Shown: piece by piece, positions 17,800-25,016 of the stretch
Numbering within the stretch: the stretch's first letter is position 1
How the letters are laid out: each line of letters starts with the position of its first letter
Assembly: GCA_025358205.1 (NCBI GenBank)
Contig: JANYKG010000094.1
Location: 1-46,413, forward strand
Reading direction: 5' to 3'
Source: Armatimonadota bacterium
GTDB taxonomy: Bacteria; Armatimonadota; UBA5829; DTJY01
DNA: 46,413 bases
Notes under the pieces: generated by a model
The model's database searches: none
What the model was told of the DNA's origin: nothing
Seen by the model: only the letters and a program-made list of their open reading frames with translations
Made by a program: the position numbers and the translations under genes

Positions 17800-18512
17800 T
17801 GGTGGCGTCTTTCAGCCGGCGGATCTCCGCTGACGAGATGATAGATCAGCCGGAGACATCTGCCGAGGATATACGCAACAATCTGCGTGACCTGGCGGCG
17901 ATTAACCGGTGGCTGGGAGGCGCGCAGGCCGTGATGTCGCATGCTCTGCCTCTGCTTAAGACATGCGCGTCTGATCCGATCCGCGTGCTGGACGCGGCTT
18001 GCGGCGGTGGAGACCTGTCTCGGCGTGTAGTGGACGAGGCGCGATTACTTAGGAAACGGATAGAGGTTACTGCTCTCGATCTCAGTGCCAGAGTCCTCGG
18101 CTGTGCGCAGGAGCTTTCCTCGAGCTATCCCGAGATCGCCTTCATCCAGGCTGATGCATTGAATCCTCCGTTTGGGCGCGGTCACTTCGACATAGTTATT
18201 CTCGCGACATTCGTTCACCACCTTGAGCCGGAGCAGGTGGTCACTGCTCTCCAAGTGGCGAAGCACGTTTGCAGGGGGTACGTGATTGTTGCCGATCTCG
18301 TGCGTGTACCTTGGGCTTACTTGGGCTACTGCATCCTGTGTCGGCTCGTCCGCTTCAGTCCCGTGACTACACATGATGGGGCGATCTCGATTCGTCGTGC
18401 CTACACCCCGGCAGAACTGTCGGACCTTGCTCTTCGCTCAGGCATCAAGGACTGGAAGCTCTGCCGGCACCTTCTCTATCGGATGACCCTCGTATATGAA
18501 GGCGTAAAGTGA
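17799..18512 (+). CDS. Class I SAM-dependent methyltransferase
   Basis: 237 residues. The SAM motif I reads VLDAACGGGD (63-72), followed by VTALDLSARVLGCAQE and IVILATFVHHLEPEQV. The N-terminal pattern DEMIDQPETSAEDIRNNLRDLAAINRWLGG resembles methyltransferases that accompany polyketide or alkylresorcinol-type synthases. The ATG shares one base with the ketosynthase stop. Its own stop codon lies at the start of a recO-tail-like sequence (18509-18553), so the C-terminus may have been set by a recombination junction. Confidence 0.8.
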   Translation: MVASFSRRISADEMIDQPETSAEDIRNNLRDLAAINRWLGGAQAVMSHALPLLKTCASDPIRVLDAACGGGDLSRRVVDEARLLRKRIEVTALDLSARVLGCAQELSSSYPEIAFIQADALNPPFGRGHFDIVILATFVHHLEPEQVVTALQVAKHVCRGYVIVADLVRVPWAYLGYCILCRLVRFSPVTTHDGAISIRRAYTPAELSDLALRSGIKDWKLCRHLLYRMTLVYEGVK

Positions 18513-18553
18513 AGAGCCTGGCTTTCCTGCAGACGTTGCGTCTCGACCAGTAA
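18509..18553 (+). pseudogene. Diverged duplicate of the recO 3' end
   Basis: Reading GTG AAG AGC from 18509 gives VKSLAFLQTLRLDQ and a stop. Intact recO ends LKSLAFLQTLKLGTPKEQ. The nucleotide differences are mostly in third codon positions (AAA/AAG, CTC/CTG twice, ACC/ACG), so this descends from a real recO of a relative rather than from a recent copy. It directly follows the island of five genes and overlaps the methyltransferase stop. Confidence 0.7.
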
Positions 18554-18656
18554 TCCGCAGCGCTATCCAGTACCTCATTTCTCTGCTCATCTGAAGGTAG
18601 CAGTTCGTCTCAATGTGGGTACAATGGGGTCGTAAGTACACTTCGGAGGAGGTAAT

Positions 18657-19475
18657 ATGCGACAACTCACATTCATACTGGCGGCGATCTTTCTGGCATC
18701 AGGCATGGCGCTCGCGGCGAATGCCCCGAAGAGCATCAGCTTCGGTCTGAAAGGCAAATATGACGGGTTCTTCGCCCCGGGGCAGGGTCAGGCGCTTCCC
18801 GGCATCGTCATGATTCACGAGTGGTGGGGGCTTAATAGCAACATACAGCGCGAGGCCAAGGAGTACGCAGCCCGCGGATACAATGTCCTGGCGGTTGACC
18901 TGTTTGGCATGACGACGAGCGATCCTACTCACGCCATGACCATGGTGAAGGATCTGGATCAGAAGTCTGCGACAGACGAACTGCTGTCCGCTGCTCAGTA
19001 CCTGCGAACTCTGCCGAACTCGAACGGCAAGGTGGGGAGCCTGGGCTGGTGCTTCGGCGGCGGGCAATCGCTGAACCTGGCGATCAACGATTCCAAGCTG
19101 AACGCGGCTGTGATCTACTACGGTCAGCCGGTGACCGATCCCGCGCAGTTGTCCAAGATCAAGGGCGCGATTCTGGGGTTGTACGGCGAAGAGGATAAGT
19201 CTATCCCGCTCGCGAAGGTCCACGAGTTTGACGCGGCACTGACGGATGCAGGGGTCGAGCATGAGATCCACACGTACCCTGGTGCGGGACATGCCTTCGC
19301 CAATCCGACGAACAGCGCGGCATACAAACCCGAGGCCGCGAAGGACGCCAACGCGCGGGCAATTGCTTTTCTTGCAGAACACCTGAAGGCCACAAGATCA
19401 GGCGAGCTTACGACTCTTCCATCATCTCCGCCTGCCGGCGGTGAACATGTCGCGGATGAGGTTGGGACTTTCTAG
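18657..19475 (+). CDS. Secreted dienelactone hydrolase-family protein
   Basis: 272 residues with a signal peptide (residues 1-20, cleavage near LAANA). Alpha/beta hydrolase of the DLH family: nucleophile Cys132 in GWCFGG, Asp180 in GEEDKSI and His212 in GAGHAF form the triad; MIHEWWGLN is the oxyanion-region signature. A strong GGAGGAGG site lies just upstream. The C-terminal 25 residues are low-complexity (TLPSSPPAGGEH). Convergent with the YhfC-like gene, overlapping it by 4 nt. Confidence 0.88.
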   Translation: MRQLTFILAAIFLASGMALAANAPKSISFGLKGKYDGFFAPGQGQALPGIVMIHEWWGLNSNIQREAKEYAARGYNVLAVDLFGMTTSDPTHAMTMVKDLDQKSATDELLSAAQYLRTLPNSNGKVGSLGWCFGGGQSLNLAINDSKLNAAVIYYGQPVTDPAQLSKIKGAILGLYGEEDKSIPLAKVHEFDAALTDAGVEHEIHTYPGAGHAFANPTNSAAYKPEAAKDANARAIAFLAEHLKATRSGELTTLPSSPPAGGEHVADEVGTF

Positions 19476-20725
19476 CTGGAAAAATGCGAGTCCCACCGCG
19501 CCCTGAGCAGCAACAGGATTGGGATGCCGATATACGCGAACGGACCGAAGTATGTCAGTTCCACAAACCAGGGCCTCGACGCGAGGAGATCATGCCCGGC
19601 TAGTAGCAGGTATGCCGCGACGGCATCCACTCCACTCTTGTAGGCAAATGCGAAGATGAGCCAGCCCCATTTGCGGCGGGTGACCGCGTATATGGCCGCT
19701 GTGGTGGCAGCCATGTGGATGAAGATAGTGATGAGTCTTTCGAACGGAGCGACGAACGTGCTCATCTCTCCGGCCTTGCCCACTGCGACGACAACGGCCA
19801 TCCCGATGCCGAGCAAAATGGCCTCGATTGCCCCGAATCCGACTCCCACGGATACGGCATCCGTCCAAGTCCACTGCCGACGCTGGAACCACTTGGTCAT
19901 GGCGAGGAAGATTCCGACCTCCGTCACACCGGTGAGCAGGCCGATGAATATCCAGAAGAGCACATCTGCCTGATGCCTGGAGAGCGCATGATGCAGTGCG
20001 GCGGACACAGGCTTGTTCAATGCAAGTGCCAGGGCGGCTTTGAACGCCACCGAGATTACCCACAACAACGCGCCCAGCCAGAACAGCCGCAGAGGCGTCT
20101 TCCACATTCGCTTGCAGATAATGACGGATAGCACTCCGACCAGTATCATCAACTGAGCGGGGATGAGTAGTACGAGCTTCTCTTTGCTCATGCCCGGGGA
20201 CTGCGGCTTTCCGAAGCCCTTCGGCAGCGGGCTGCCAGTCACCTCTATCTCGACGGACTTGATGACGAGGGCCGCCTTACTGCCGGGTAGATGCGTGAAT
20301 CGGAAGTAAGCCATACCGGTCTTCTTCGCCGCTTGCCTGCTTTCCGCATTGAGTCCGCTGCCATCGTAGGTCATCCGCTCGGGCTGCTCCTGCGTATGCG
20401 GGAAGTTCACCACGACCGACCACTTTCGCCCGTCCGGCGAGAACTTCAGCGAATGGGAGACCATATTGATGTTGTAATGGACATTCTGAACCGAGCACTC
20501 TCCTACGGGAATGCGGTAGGTGACGTATCCTCCACCCTTAACGATCACCCGAGCACCCTCGCGCACGTCGGCATCTCGTTGATCGGAGATGAACCCTCTC
20601 TCGGCGGCTGAGCCGTCGCATTTGATGGAGAGCACTCCCTTGTCCGCACACGCGCCGGGGCAGAAGCTCAATGTCAGAAGCGCCGTAAGCATAACCATCA
20701 GGATCAGGATGCCGTTCCGTTTCAT
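19472..20725 (-). CDS. YhfC-family putative membrane peptidase with extracytoplasmic N-terminal domain
   Basis: 417 residues from the ATG at 20725; the frame stays open to 21073, but the signal peptide (MKRNGILILMVMLTALLTLSFCPGACA) and the 4-nt overlap with the gene before it fix the start. A beta-rich domain (about 30-180) is followed by eight helices carrying YhfC (DUF2324)-like motifs: LTGVTEVGIFLAMTKWF, GVGFGAIEAILL and FERLITIFIHMAATT. This family resembles CPBP-type intramembrane metalloproteases. Third gene of an ECF-sigma operon, so it may cleave or respond to an envelope signal for that sigma factor. Confidence 0.65.
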   Translation of the reverse strand: MKRNGILILMVMLTALLTLSFCPGACADKGVLSIKCDGSAAERGFISDQRDADVREGARVIVKGGGYVTYRIPVGECSVQNVHYNINMVSHSLKFSPDGRKWSVVVNFPHTQEQPERMTYDGSGLNAESRQAAKKTGMAYFRFTHLPGSKAALVIKSVEIEVTGSPLPKGFGKPQSPGMSKEKLVLLIPAQLMILVGVLSVIICKRMWKTPLRLFWLGALLWVISVAFKAALALALNKPVSAALHHALSRHQADVLFWIFIGLLTGVTEVGIFLAMTKWFQRRQWTWTDAVSVGVGFGAIEAILLGIGMAVVVAVGKAGEMSTFVAPFERLITIFIHMAATTAAIYAVTRRKWGWLIFAFAYKSGVDAVAAYLLLAGHDLLASRPWFVELTYFGPFAYIGIPILLLLRARWDSHFSS

Positions 20726-21294
20726 CTGTCCACCCCTTCTTGGCATTTCGCCATGAGAGCGAGTTGGAGCTTTATCTCCAGCATCTCTTCGCGCCTGGAC
20801 AGTTCCGCCTGGGCGATCAGGTGAGCTATCCAGCCTGTGCAGAAGACGATGATGCCGAGCAAGAGCGGGAAGAACATGATAATGAGTGTATCCACCGAGA
20901 GCCCGATCTTGTCCGCCCTGAATACGCACGCGAACCACAGTCCGATCACGACGACGTAGTAGGCCATGCCTATCTGCCACTTGGTAGACTTCCTTCGATC
21001 TGATTGACCATGTCGCGTGATCAACGCGAGTCTGACGCCTATCACGGCGGAGTATATGCCCAACGACACGCACATCAGGCTGAAGGTTATGTCCAGGAAC
21101 TCCAGGCGAACGGCGGCGAACCCGAAGACGATCGTGAGCAGCACGCTGATGACGGACGCCATGCCGTACAGCCGTTTCTCGCGAGGACGCAGTTTCCGGT
21201 AGATCATGTCCTTCAGTTCGGATTCATACTGCTCCCGGAGGCCCGCGTCAACCGGACCGGCGGAAAGCAGCCGTTCTTTGAGATTGTCATTCAT
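20722..21294 (-). CDS. Membrane protein of ECF operon 1, possible anti-sigma factor
   Basis: 190 residues: a cytoplasmic N-terminus of about 45 residues (MNDNLKERLLSAGPVDAGLREQYESELKDMIYRKLRPREKR), four probable helices and a C-terminal coiled-coil-like segment (AQAELSRREEMLEIKLQLALMAKCQEG). It overlaps the sigma gene by 4 nt and the YhfC-like gene by 4 nt. No zinc-type ZAS motif is visible. The anti-sigma role is inferred from position only. Confidence 0.6.
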   Translation of the reverse strand: MNDNLKERLLSAGPVDAGLREQYESELKDMIYRKLRPREKRLYGMASVISVLLTIVFGFAAVRLEFLDITFSLMCVSLGIYSAVIGVRLALITRHGQSDRRKSTKWQIGMAYYVVVIGLWFACVFRADKIGLSVDTLIIMFFPLLLGIIVFCTGWIAHLIAQAELSRREEMLEIKLQLALMAKCQEGVDR

Positions 21295-21836
21295 CCTATG
21301 CCCTCCTGACGCAGAACAGCCCTAAGCGCTCGTTTGGCGAAATGGAGCCGCGACTTGATTGTGCCGGTCGGCGATCCGAGCACTTCCGCGATCTCATCTA
21401 TCGAGAGGTCCTCCATGAAGAAGAGGATCAGCACTTCCCTGTGCGCCAGCGTGAGTTTGCCCAGTGCGGAGTTGATCGCATCCGCATCCTCGAAGGAAAA
21501 ATCTTCATCGGCGGCCACGGACTCCAGGCTGTCTTCGCACTCAAGACGCTGCCTGTCCCTGATGGTAGAGCGAATGTGAATGAACGCCCTGTGCCGAGCG
21601 ATGGTGTACAGCCAAGTCGCCAGGGCCTTCGGATCCCGTAGCGTCCCGATGTCGCGGACGACGCGCAGCCAGGTCTCCTGCAGGACATCCCAAGTGTCCT
21701 GCTCCTCGTTCACCAGTCCGCGAATGTAGTAGAAGATCTGCCTTTCCCAGCGCCGGACCAATTCCTCCATGGCTCCGGGATCGCCCCTCTGGCACCGCAG
21801 GACCAGCAATTCGTTGTATATCCGTCTCTCGTCCAC
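21291..21836 (-). CDS. ECF sigma factor 1
   Basis: 181 residues from a GTG preceded by AGGAG. Sigma region 2 covers MEELVRRWERQIFYYIRGLVNEEQDTWDVLQETWLRVVRDI, and region 4 covers LTLAHREVLILFFMEDLSIDEIAEVLGSPTGTIKSRLHFAKRALR. It is clearly paralogous to ECF sigma 2 (shared ELLxLRCQxGD start and VQETW/LQETW). Its upstream TGAACC-18-CCTAT sequence resembles that of the paralogue, suggesting autoregulation. Confidence 0.92.
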   Translation of the reverse strand: MDERRIYNELLVLRCQRGDPGAMEELVRRWERQIFYYIRGLVNEEQDTWDVLQETWLRVVRDIGTLRDPKALATWLYTIARHRAFIHIRSTIRDRQRLECEDSLESVAADEDFSFEDADAINSALGKLTLAHREVLILFFMEDLSIDEIAEVLGSPTGTIKSRLHFAKRALRAVLRQEGIG

Positions 21837-21870
21837 TCAGTTCTCCTGCACCTGAACTCGCATTCATATG

Positions 21871-21899
21871 ATAGGCACGGCATGTGCGCAAAAGGTTCA
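21871..21899 (-). promoter_or_regulatory. Candidate ECF-type promoter of sigma 1 operon
   Basis: On the minus strand TGAACC (21894-21899) is followed after 18 nt by CCTAT (21871-21875). The same pair, 19 nt apart, precedes ECF sigma 2. The GAAC core resembles -35 elements read by ECF sigma factors. Confidence 0.5.
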
Positions 21900-21932
21900 A
21901 AAAAGAATCCCCCGATGCGGCGAGGGATTCCC
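21899..21932 (-). terminator. Intrinsic terminator between the two ECF modules
   Basis: On the minus strand GAATCCC pairs with GGGATTC around an 11-nt loop and is followed by TTTTTT. It ends the transcript of module 2 immediately before the promoter of module 1. Confidence 0.7.
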
Positions 21933-21988
21933 ACGGCGTTGGCCCGAACAGCCTCCGCCCGCAGTATAGCATGCATCACAGCCGGCTG

Positions 21989-22384
21989 CTATGCGTCAAC
22001 CGGCGACTGCTGCTCCCTTGGTTCCAGCTTCTGAGACAAATCGGCGATCTGAAGCTGTAGTTCCGCTATCTCCTTTGCCGTCTTTAGTCTCGCGCTTGCC
22101 TGTGCGTACCACAGCTTCATCAGAACCGTTGACTCATACGATGCCAGCGCCAGTGCCGCGAAGGCGATCAGCGACTTGGTATCCGTGGCCACCTCAAACG
22201 CGCTGATGAACACAATAATCAACAGCGCTTCGAACGCCAGACACCCCCACGTCATCCACCTAATGCGCTTCAGCTTGTCGTCATACATCTTAAGCGCCTC
22301 CTTCCGCACGTCATAGCTTCTTTGCTTATCGTATTGTCCCCGGTTGCCCAACGCCTGCCCGAGGTTCTTCTCAAACTCGTCCAT
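21989..22384 (-). CDS. Small membrane protein of ECF operon 2
   Basis: 131 residues: a charged cytoplasmic N-terminus (FEKNLGQALGNRGQYDKQRSYDVRKEALKMYDDKLKRIR), two transmembrane helices (about 43-90) and a C-terminal coiled coil (KTAKEIAELQLQIADLSQKLEPREQQ). The architecture parallels the membrane protein of module 1, though that one has more helices. It starts 4 nt after the sigma 2 stop. Probably a regulator of sigma 2 activity, inferred from context. Confidence 0.6.
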   Translation of the reverse strand: MDEFEKNLGQALGNRGQYDKQRSYDVRKEALKMYDDKLKRIRWMTWGCLAFEALLIIVFISAFEVATDTKSLIAFAALALASYESTVLMKLWYAQASARLKTAKEIAELQLQIADLSQKLEPREQQSPVDA

Positions 22385-22388
22385 ATCT

Positions 22389-22907
22389 TTACTCCATCAA
22401 CTTTCGGAGCCGCTCGCGCGCGGCAGACAGCCGTGACTTCACGGTGCCCTCGGGGATACCGAATATCTCAGCTATCTCGCCCATGTCATATCCGTCAGAA
22501 TAATGCAGGGCCAGCAGCGCTCTGGTCACGCCGGGCAGACGGGTTAGCGCTTCTTCCAAGGATAGCACTGTGTCGTTCACCGCCTCATCTTCCGCAGACG
22601 CCGATTCTTCTTCAACCCGGCGCTGCCTCTGCCGGGTGCGAATCTGGTCGGCGCACTTGTTCGAGACTATCCGGTAGACCCACTTCGGAAATGCCCGAAG
22701 GTCTTCCAGCTTCTTGATGCCCTTGACAACGGCGATCCATGTTTCCTGAACGGCATCCCAGGCCCCGTCGTTCTCGCCTATCAGGTTGAAGGCGTAGCGC
22801 CACAAACGCTCCTGCCACCGCCCTGTCAGTTCGTCGAAGGCGGCGGAATCGCCGGTCTGGCACCTCAGTATGAGCAGTTCGTCCTTTAGTTGGTCGTGAG
22901 TCTTCAT
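22389..22907 (-). CDS. ECF sigma factor 2
   Basis: 172 residues from the ATG at 22907; the frame is open further upstream through non-coding repeat DNA. Region 2 is DELTGRWQERLWRYAFNLIGENDGAWDAVQETWIAVVKGI, and region 4 is LPGVTRALLALHYSDGYDMGEIAEIFGIPEGTVKSRLSAARERLRKL. Paralogue of ECF sigma 1, with the same gene order relative to a membrane protein. The predicted promoter puts the transcript start within about 7 nt of the ATG. Confidence 0.92.
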   Translation of the reverse strand: MKTHDQLKDELLILRCQTGDSAAFDELTGRWQERLWRYAFNLIGENDGAWDAVQETWIAVVKGIKKLEDLRAFPKWVYRIVSNKCADQIRTRQRQRRVEEESASAEDEAVNDTVLSLEEALTRLPGVTRALLALHYSDGYDMGEIAEIFGIPEGTVKSRLSAARERLRKLME

Positions 22908-22920
22908 CGTGCTTCCACAT

Positions 22921-22950
22921 ATAGGTCGTTCGCGCCGTCGTTTTGGTTCA
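22921..22950 (-). promoter_or_regulatory. Candidate ECF-type promoter of sigma 2 operon
   Basis: TGAACC (22945-22950) and CCTAT (22921-22925) on the minus strand, 19 nt apart, resemble the arrangement ahead of ECF sigma 1. Confidence 0.45.
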
Positions 22951-22960
22951 CCTGCATTCT

Positions 22961-23047
22961 GATGAGTGACTAGTGATACGTGAGCTGTCTCGATAGAATG
23001 CAATAACCCGGAAATGCAGTTCACTCATCACTTTTTCACTCATCATC
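22961..23047. repeat. GTGATGAGTGA-type word inverted repeat
   Basis: The left part holds TGATGAGTGACTAGTGATACG-like words and the right part CACTCATCAC/TTCACTCATCATC words; the two are largely complementary. It sits between ECF sigma 2 and aroK and may close both transcripts. Confidence 0.65.
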
Positions 23048-23111
23048 CCACAGGAATCCGGCCCCGCGCCATCGAATAGACCTCCTGTATATCAACACGC
23101 ACGGAGTCACC

Positions 23112-23621
23112 ATGGAAGACAACATTATACTCATCGGACCGCCGGGGGTTGGGAAGAGTACCGTCGGCGTACTGCTGGCGAAGGCGCTCTCGAAGCCGTT
23201 CGTTGATACCGACATCATCATCCAAGCCGTGGCCGGTCGCCGCTTGCAGGACATCCTGGATACCCAGGGCGTTGAGGCCTTTCGCCGGATCGAGGAGGAG
23301 TGCATCCTCAACCTCGGTGTGTCGAACTACGTCATCGCAACGGGAGGCAGCGTGGTCTACAGCCCGAAAGCGATGGTACACCTCAAGTCGAGCGGCATCA
23401 CCGTCTATCTCAGCCTGTCCTGTGACGTTCTGCTCGACCGCATCGAGGCAAATCTCGACACCCGCGGCGTGGTGCTTCCCTCAGCGCAGAGCTTTGAGGA
23501 GATGTACGAAGAGCGCCGGCCGCTTTACCGAAGGTGCGCCGATGTGGAGGTTGACTGCACCGGCCTGAACCACGAGCAGGTGGTGATGCGCATCGCCGCC
23601 GCGCTAGGTTACGAGATATGA
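23112..23621 (+). CDS. aroK: Shikimate kinase
   Basis: 169 residues. Phosphorylates shikimate at the 3-OH, feeding chorismate to TrpE. Walker A is GPPGVGKST (9-17); Asp32 and Asp34 of VDTD bind shikimate and magnesium; the ATGGSVV and RRPLY motifs complete the family pattern. The usual lid Arg segment reads DTRGVVLPSAQSFEEMYEERRPLYR. It overlaps the adenosine deaminase gene by 4 nt. Confidence 0.92.
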   Translation: MEDNIILIGPPGVGKSTVGVLLAKALSKPFVDTDIIIQAVAGRRLQDILDTQGVEAFRRIEEECILNLGVSNYVIATGGSVVYSPKAMVHLKSSGITVYLSLSCDVLLDRIEANLDTRGVVLPSAQSFEEMYEERRPLYRRCADVEVDCTGLNHEQVVMRIAAALGYEI

Positions 23622-24607
23622 CAGCGCCCCAAGGGATAGACCTGCACCGCCACCTGGAGGGCGCGGTCCGTCCCGCCACGGTCGCCGATATCTGCCGCGC
23701 GCATCGCATCGAGCTGCCGACCTACGACCCGGATGAGCTTGCCGAACTGCTGACCGTGCGCAAGCCCGTCGCTGACCTTGCCGGTTTCCTAGTGCCGTTT
23801 CGCACGATCAAGCTTTGTTTTGTGAACAAAGAGGCTGTCGCGCGCATCGCGTATGAGGCGGTCGAGGACGCGTTTGCCGATAACGTGCAGTACGTGGAAC
23901 TGCGCTTCAGCCCGGAGTTCATGGCCTTCTACCACAAGGTGCCGCTGACCGATGTCATGGACGGCATTGTCCAGGGCGTTGACCTGGCCGTGGGCCGGAT
24001 GCCTGTCACCGCCAAGCTAGTCGTCAGCATCAGCCGCGACCTGAATCCGGATACCATGCAGATGCCCTGGCCCTCGCCGGTTGAGCTTGCGCGGCTGGCG
24101 GTGGAGTACGCGGATAGGGGCGTGGTCGGGCTGGACCTGGCGGGCAAGGAGAACGGCTATCCGCCCGCTCTGTTCGCCGAGCCTTTTCGGATTGCGAGGG
24201 ATGCGGGACTGGGGATTACGGTTCACGCAGGTGAAGACGCCGGGCCGGAGAGCGTTCGAGAGGCGGTTGAACATCTGGGGGCGACCCGCATCGGTCACGG
24301 CGTGCGGATTGTCAGTGACCCGGAGGTGGTTGCGCTGGTTCGTGATCTCGGCGTGACCCTGGAGACCTGCCCGACCAGCAACGTGCTGACCCGCGCGGTG
24401 GAGTCGCTGGCCGCGCATCCCGTTCGCACGCTCTTCGATATAGGCGTCCGCGTGACGGTGAACAGCGATGACCCCACGGTCTGCGGCATCAAGCTCAGCG
24501 ACGAGTACGCCCTCGTCGTGCGCGAGTTCGGCTTCACCCCGGACGAATTGCGCACCCTGATCCGCAACGCAGAGGAAGCGGCTTTCGCGCTTCCCCATTC
24601 CCTGTAA
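23618..24607 (+). CDS. add: Adenosine deaminase
   Basis: 329 residues, normal length. Zinc TIM-barrel deaminase of adenosine/deoxyadenosine. Metal ligands His10 and His12 (DLHRHLEGAVRP) are followed by the catalytic HAGEDAGP motif, RIGHGVRI and VNSDDPTVCG (zinc Asp). YVELRFSPEF is also typical. Translationally coupled to aroK. A close relative acting on another aminopurine is possible. Confidence 0.9.
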   Translation: MTAPQGIDLHRHLEGAVRPATVADICRAHRIELPTYDPDELAELLTVRKPVADLAGFLVPFRTIKLCFVNKEAVARIAYEAVEDAFADNVQYVELRFSPEFMAFYHKVPLTDVMDGIVQGVDLAVGRMPVTAKLVVSISRDLNPDTMQMPWPSPVELARLAVEYADRGVVGLDLAGKENGYPPALFAEPFRIARDAGLGITVHAGEDAGPESVREAVEHLGATRIGHGVRIVSDPEVVALVRDLGVTLETCPTSNVLTRAVESLAAHPVRTLFDIGVRVTVNSDDPTVCGIKLSDEYALVVREFGFTPDELRTLIRNAEEAAFALPHSL

Positions 24608-24615
24608 GAAAGTGG

Positions 24616-24646
24616 TATAATGACACCATGGAGGTGCTGTATCAAT
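24616..24646 (+). promoter_or_regulatory. -10 box and ribosome site of the MNT gene
   Basis: TGG precedes TATAAT (24616-24621). The first ATG follows after 6 nt and opens a 12-codon reading frame (to 24666) that contains the GGAGGTG site used by the MNT ATG at 24647. The transcript may begin at or next to that first ATG. Confidence 0.45.
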
Positions 24647-24946
24647 ATGGCGGCACAATCGTGTGATCTCCTGCTCGCCGAACTGAAGATCTTCATAGAA
24701 CGGCACGGCGACGAGTATGGCCTGCGGTCGCTGGGCATCTTCGGCTCGTTCGCCCGCGGAGAGGCTGGGGATGAGAGCGATGTGGACATTGTGTTCGAGA
24801 CCAACTCTCCGAACCTTTTCCGAACTGCGCGGATGAGGCAGGAACTGGAGCAGTTGCTTGCCCGCCATGTGGATGTCGTTCGCCTGCGTGACAACATGAA
24901 CCCGCGCCTGAAGAAGCGGATAATGGAGGAGGCGCGCTTTGTCTGA
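24647..24946 (+). CDS. MNT-type nucleotidyltransferase (MntA-like), orphan
   Basis: 99 residues from the ATG with GGAGGTG 10 nt upstream. The motif GSFARGEAGDESDVDIVFE holds the GSxxRG and two catalytic Asp of the minimal nucleotidyltransferase fold. Members usually pair with a HEPN protein as a toxin-antitoxin system that AMPylates the partner. No HEPN gene is present on either side; a repeat-like spacer and surE follow. Either the partner has been lost or is elsewhere. Confidence 0.8.
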   Translation: MAAQSCDLLLAELKIFIERHGDEYGLRSLGIFGSFARGEAGDESDVDIVFETNSPNLFRTARMRQELEQLLARHVDVVRLRDNMNPRLKKRIMEEARFV

Positions 24947-24947
24947 C

Positions 24948-24972
24948 CATCCGACCATCTGACCATTTCCCC
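24948..24972. repeat. CCATCCGA-type word repeat
   Basis: Tandem variants of GACCATCCGACCATCTGACC. Almost the same string recurs at 41948-41971. Lies between the MNT gene and the surE promoter. Confidence 0.6.
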
Positions 24973-24981
24973 GAACTCGCC

Positions 24982-25010
24982 TTGCCTTCGATCATCGGCT
25001 CTAGTATAAT
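24982..25010 (+). promoter_or_regulatory. Promoter of surE, probably giving a leaderless mRNA
   Basis: TTGCCT (24982-24987) and TATAAT (25005-25010), spacing exactly 17. The ATG lies 6 nt after the -10 box, so initiation is expected at or next to the start codon; no ribosome site can fit. Confidence 0.75.
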
Positions 25011-25016
25011 CTAGCC

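Noticed and set aside
24017-24958. Long minus-strand frame opposite the adenosine deaminase and MNT genes
   Set aside because: Antisense shadow with no motif, across two genes with clear catalytic signatures.
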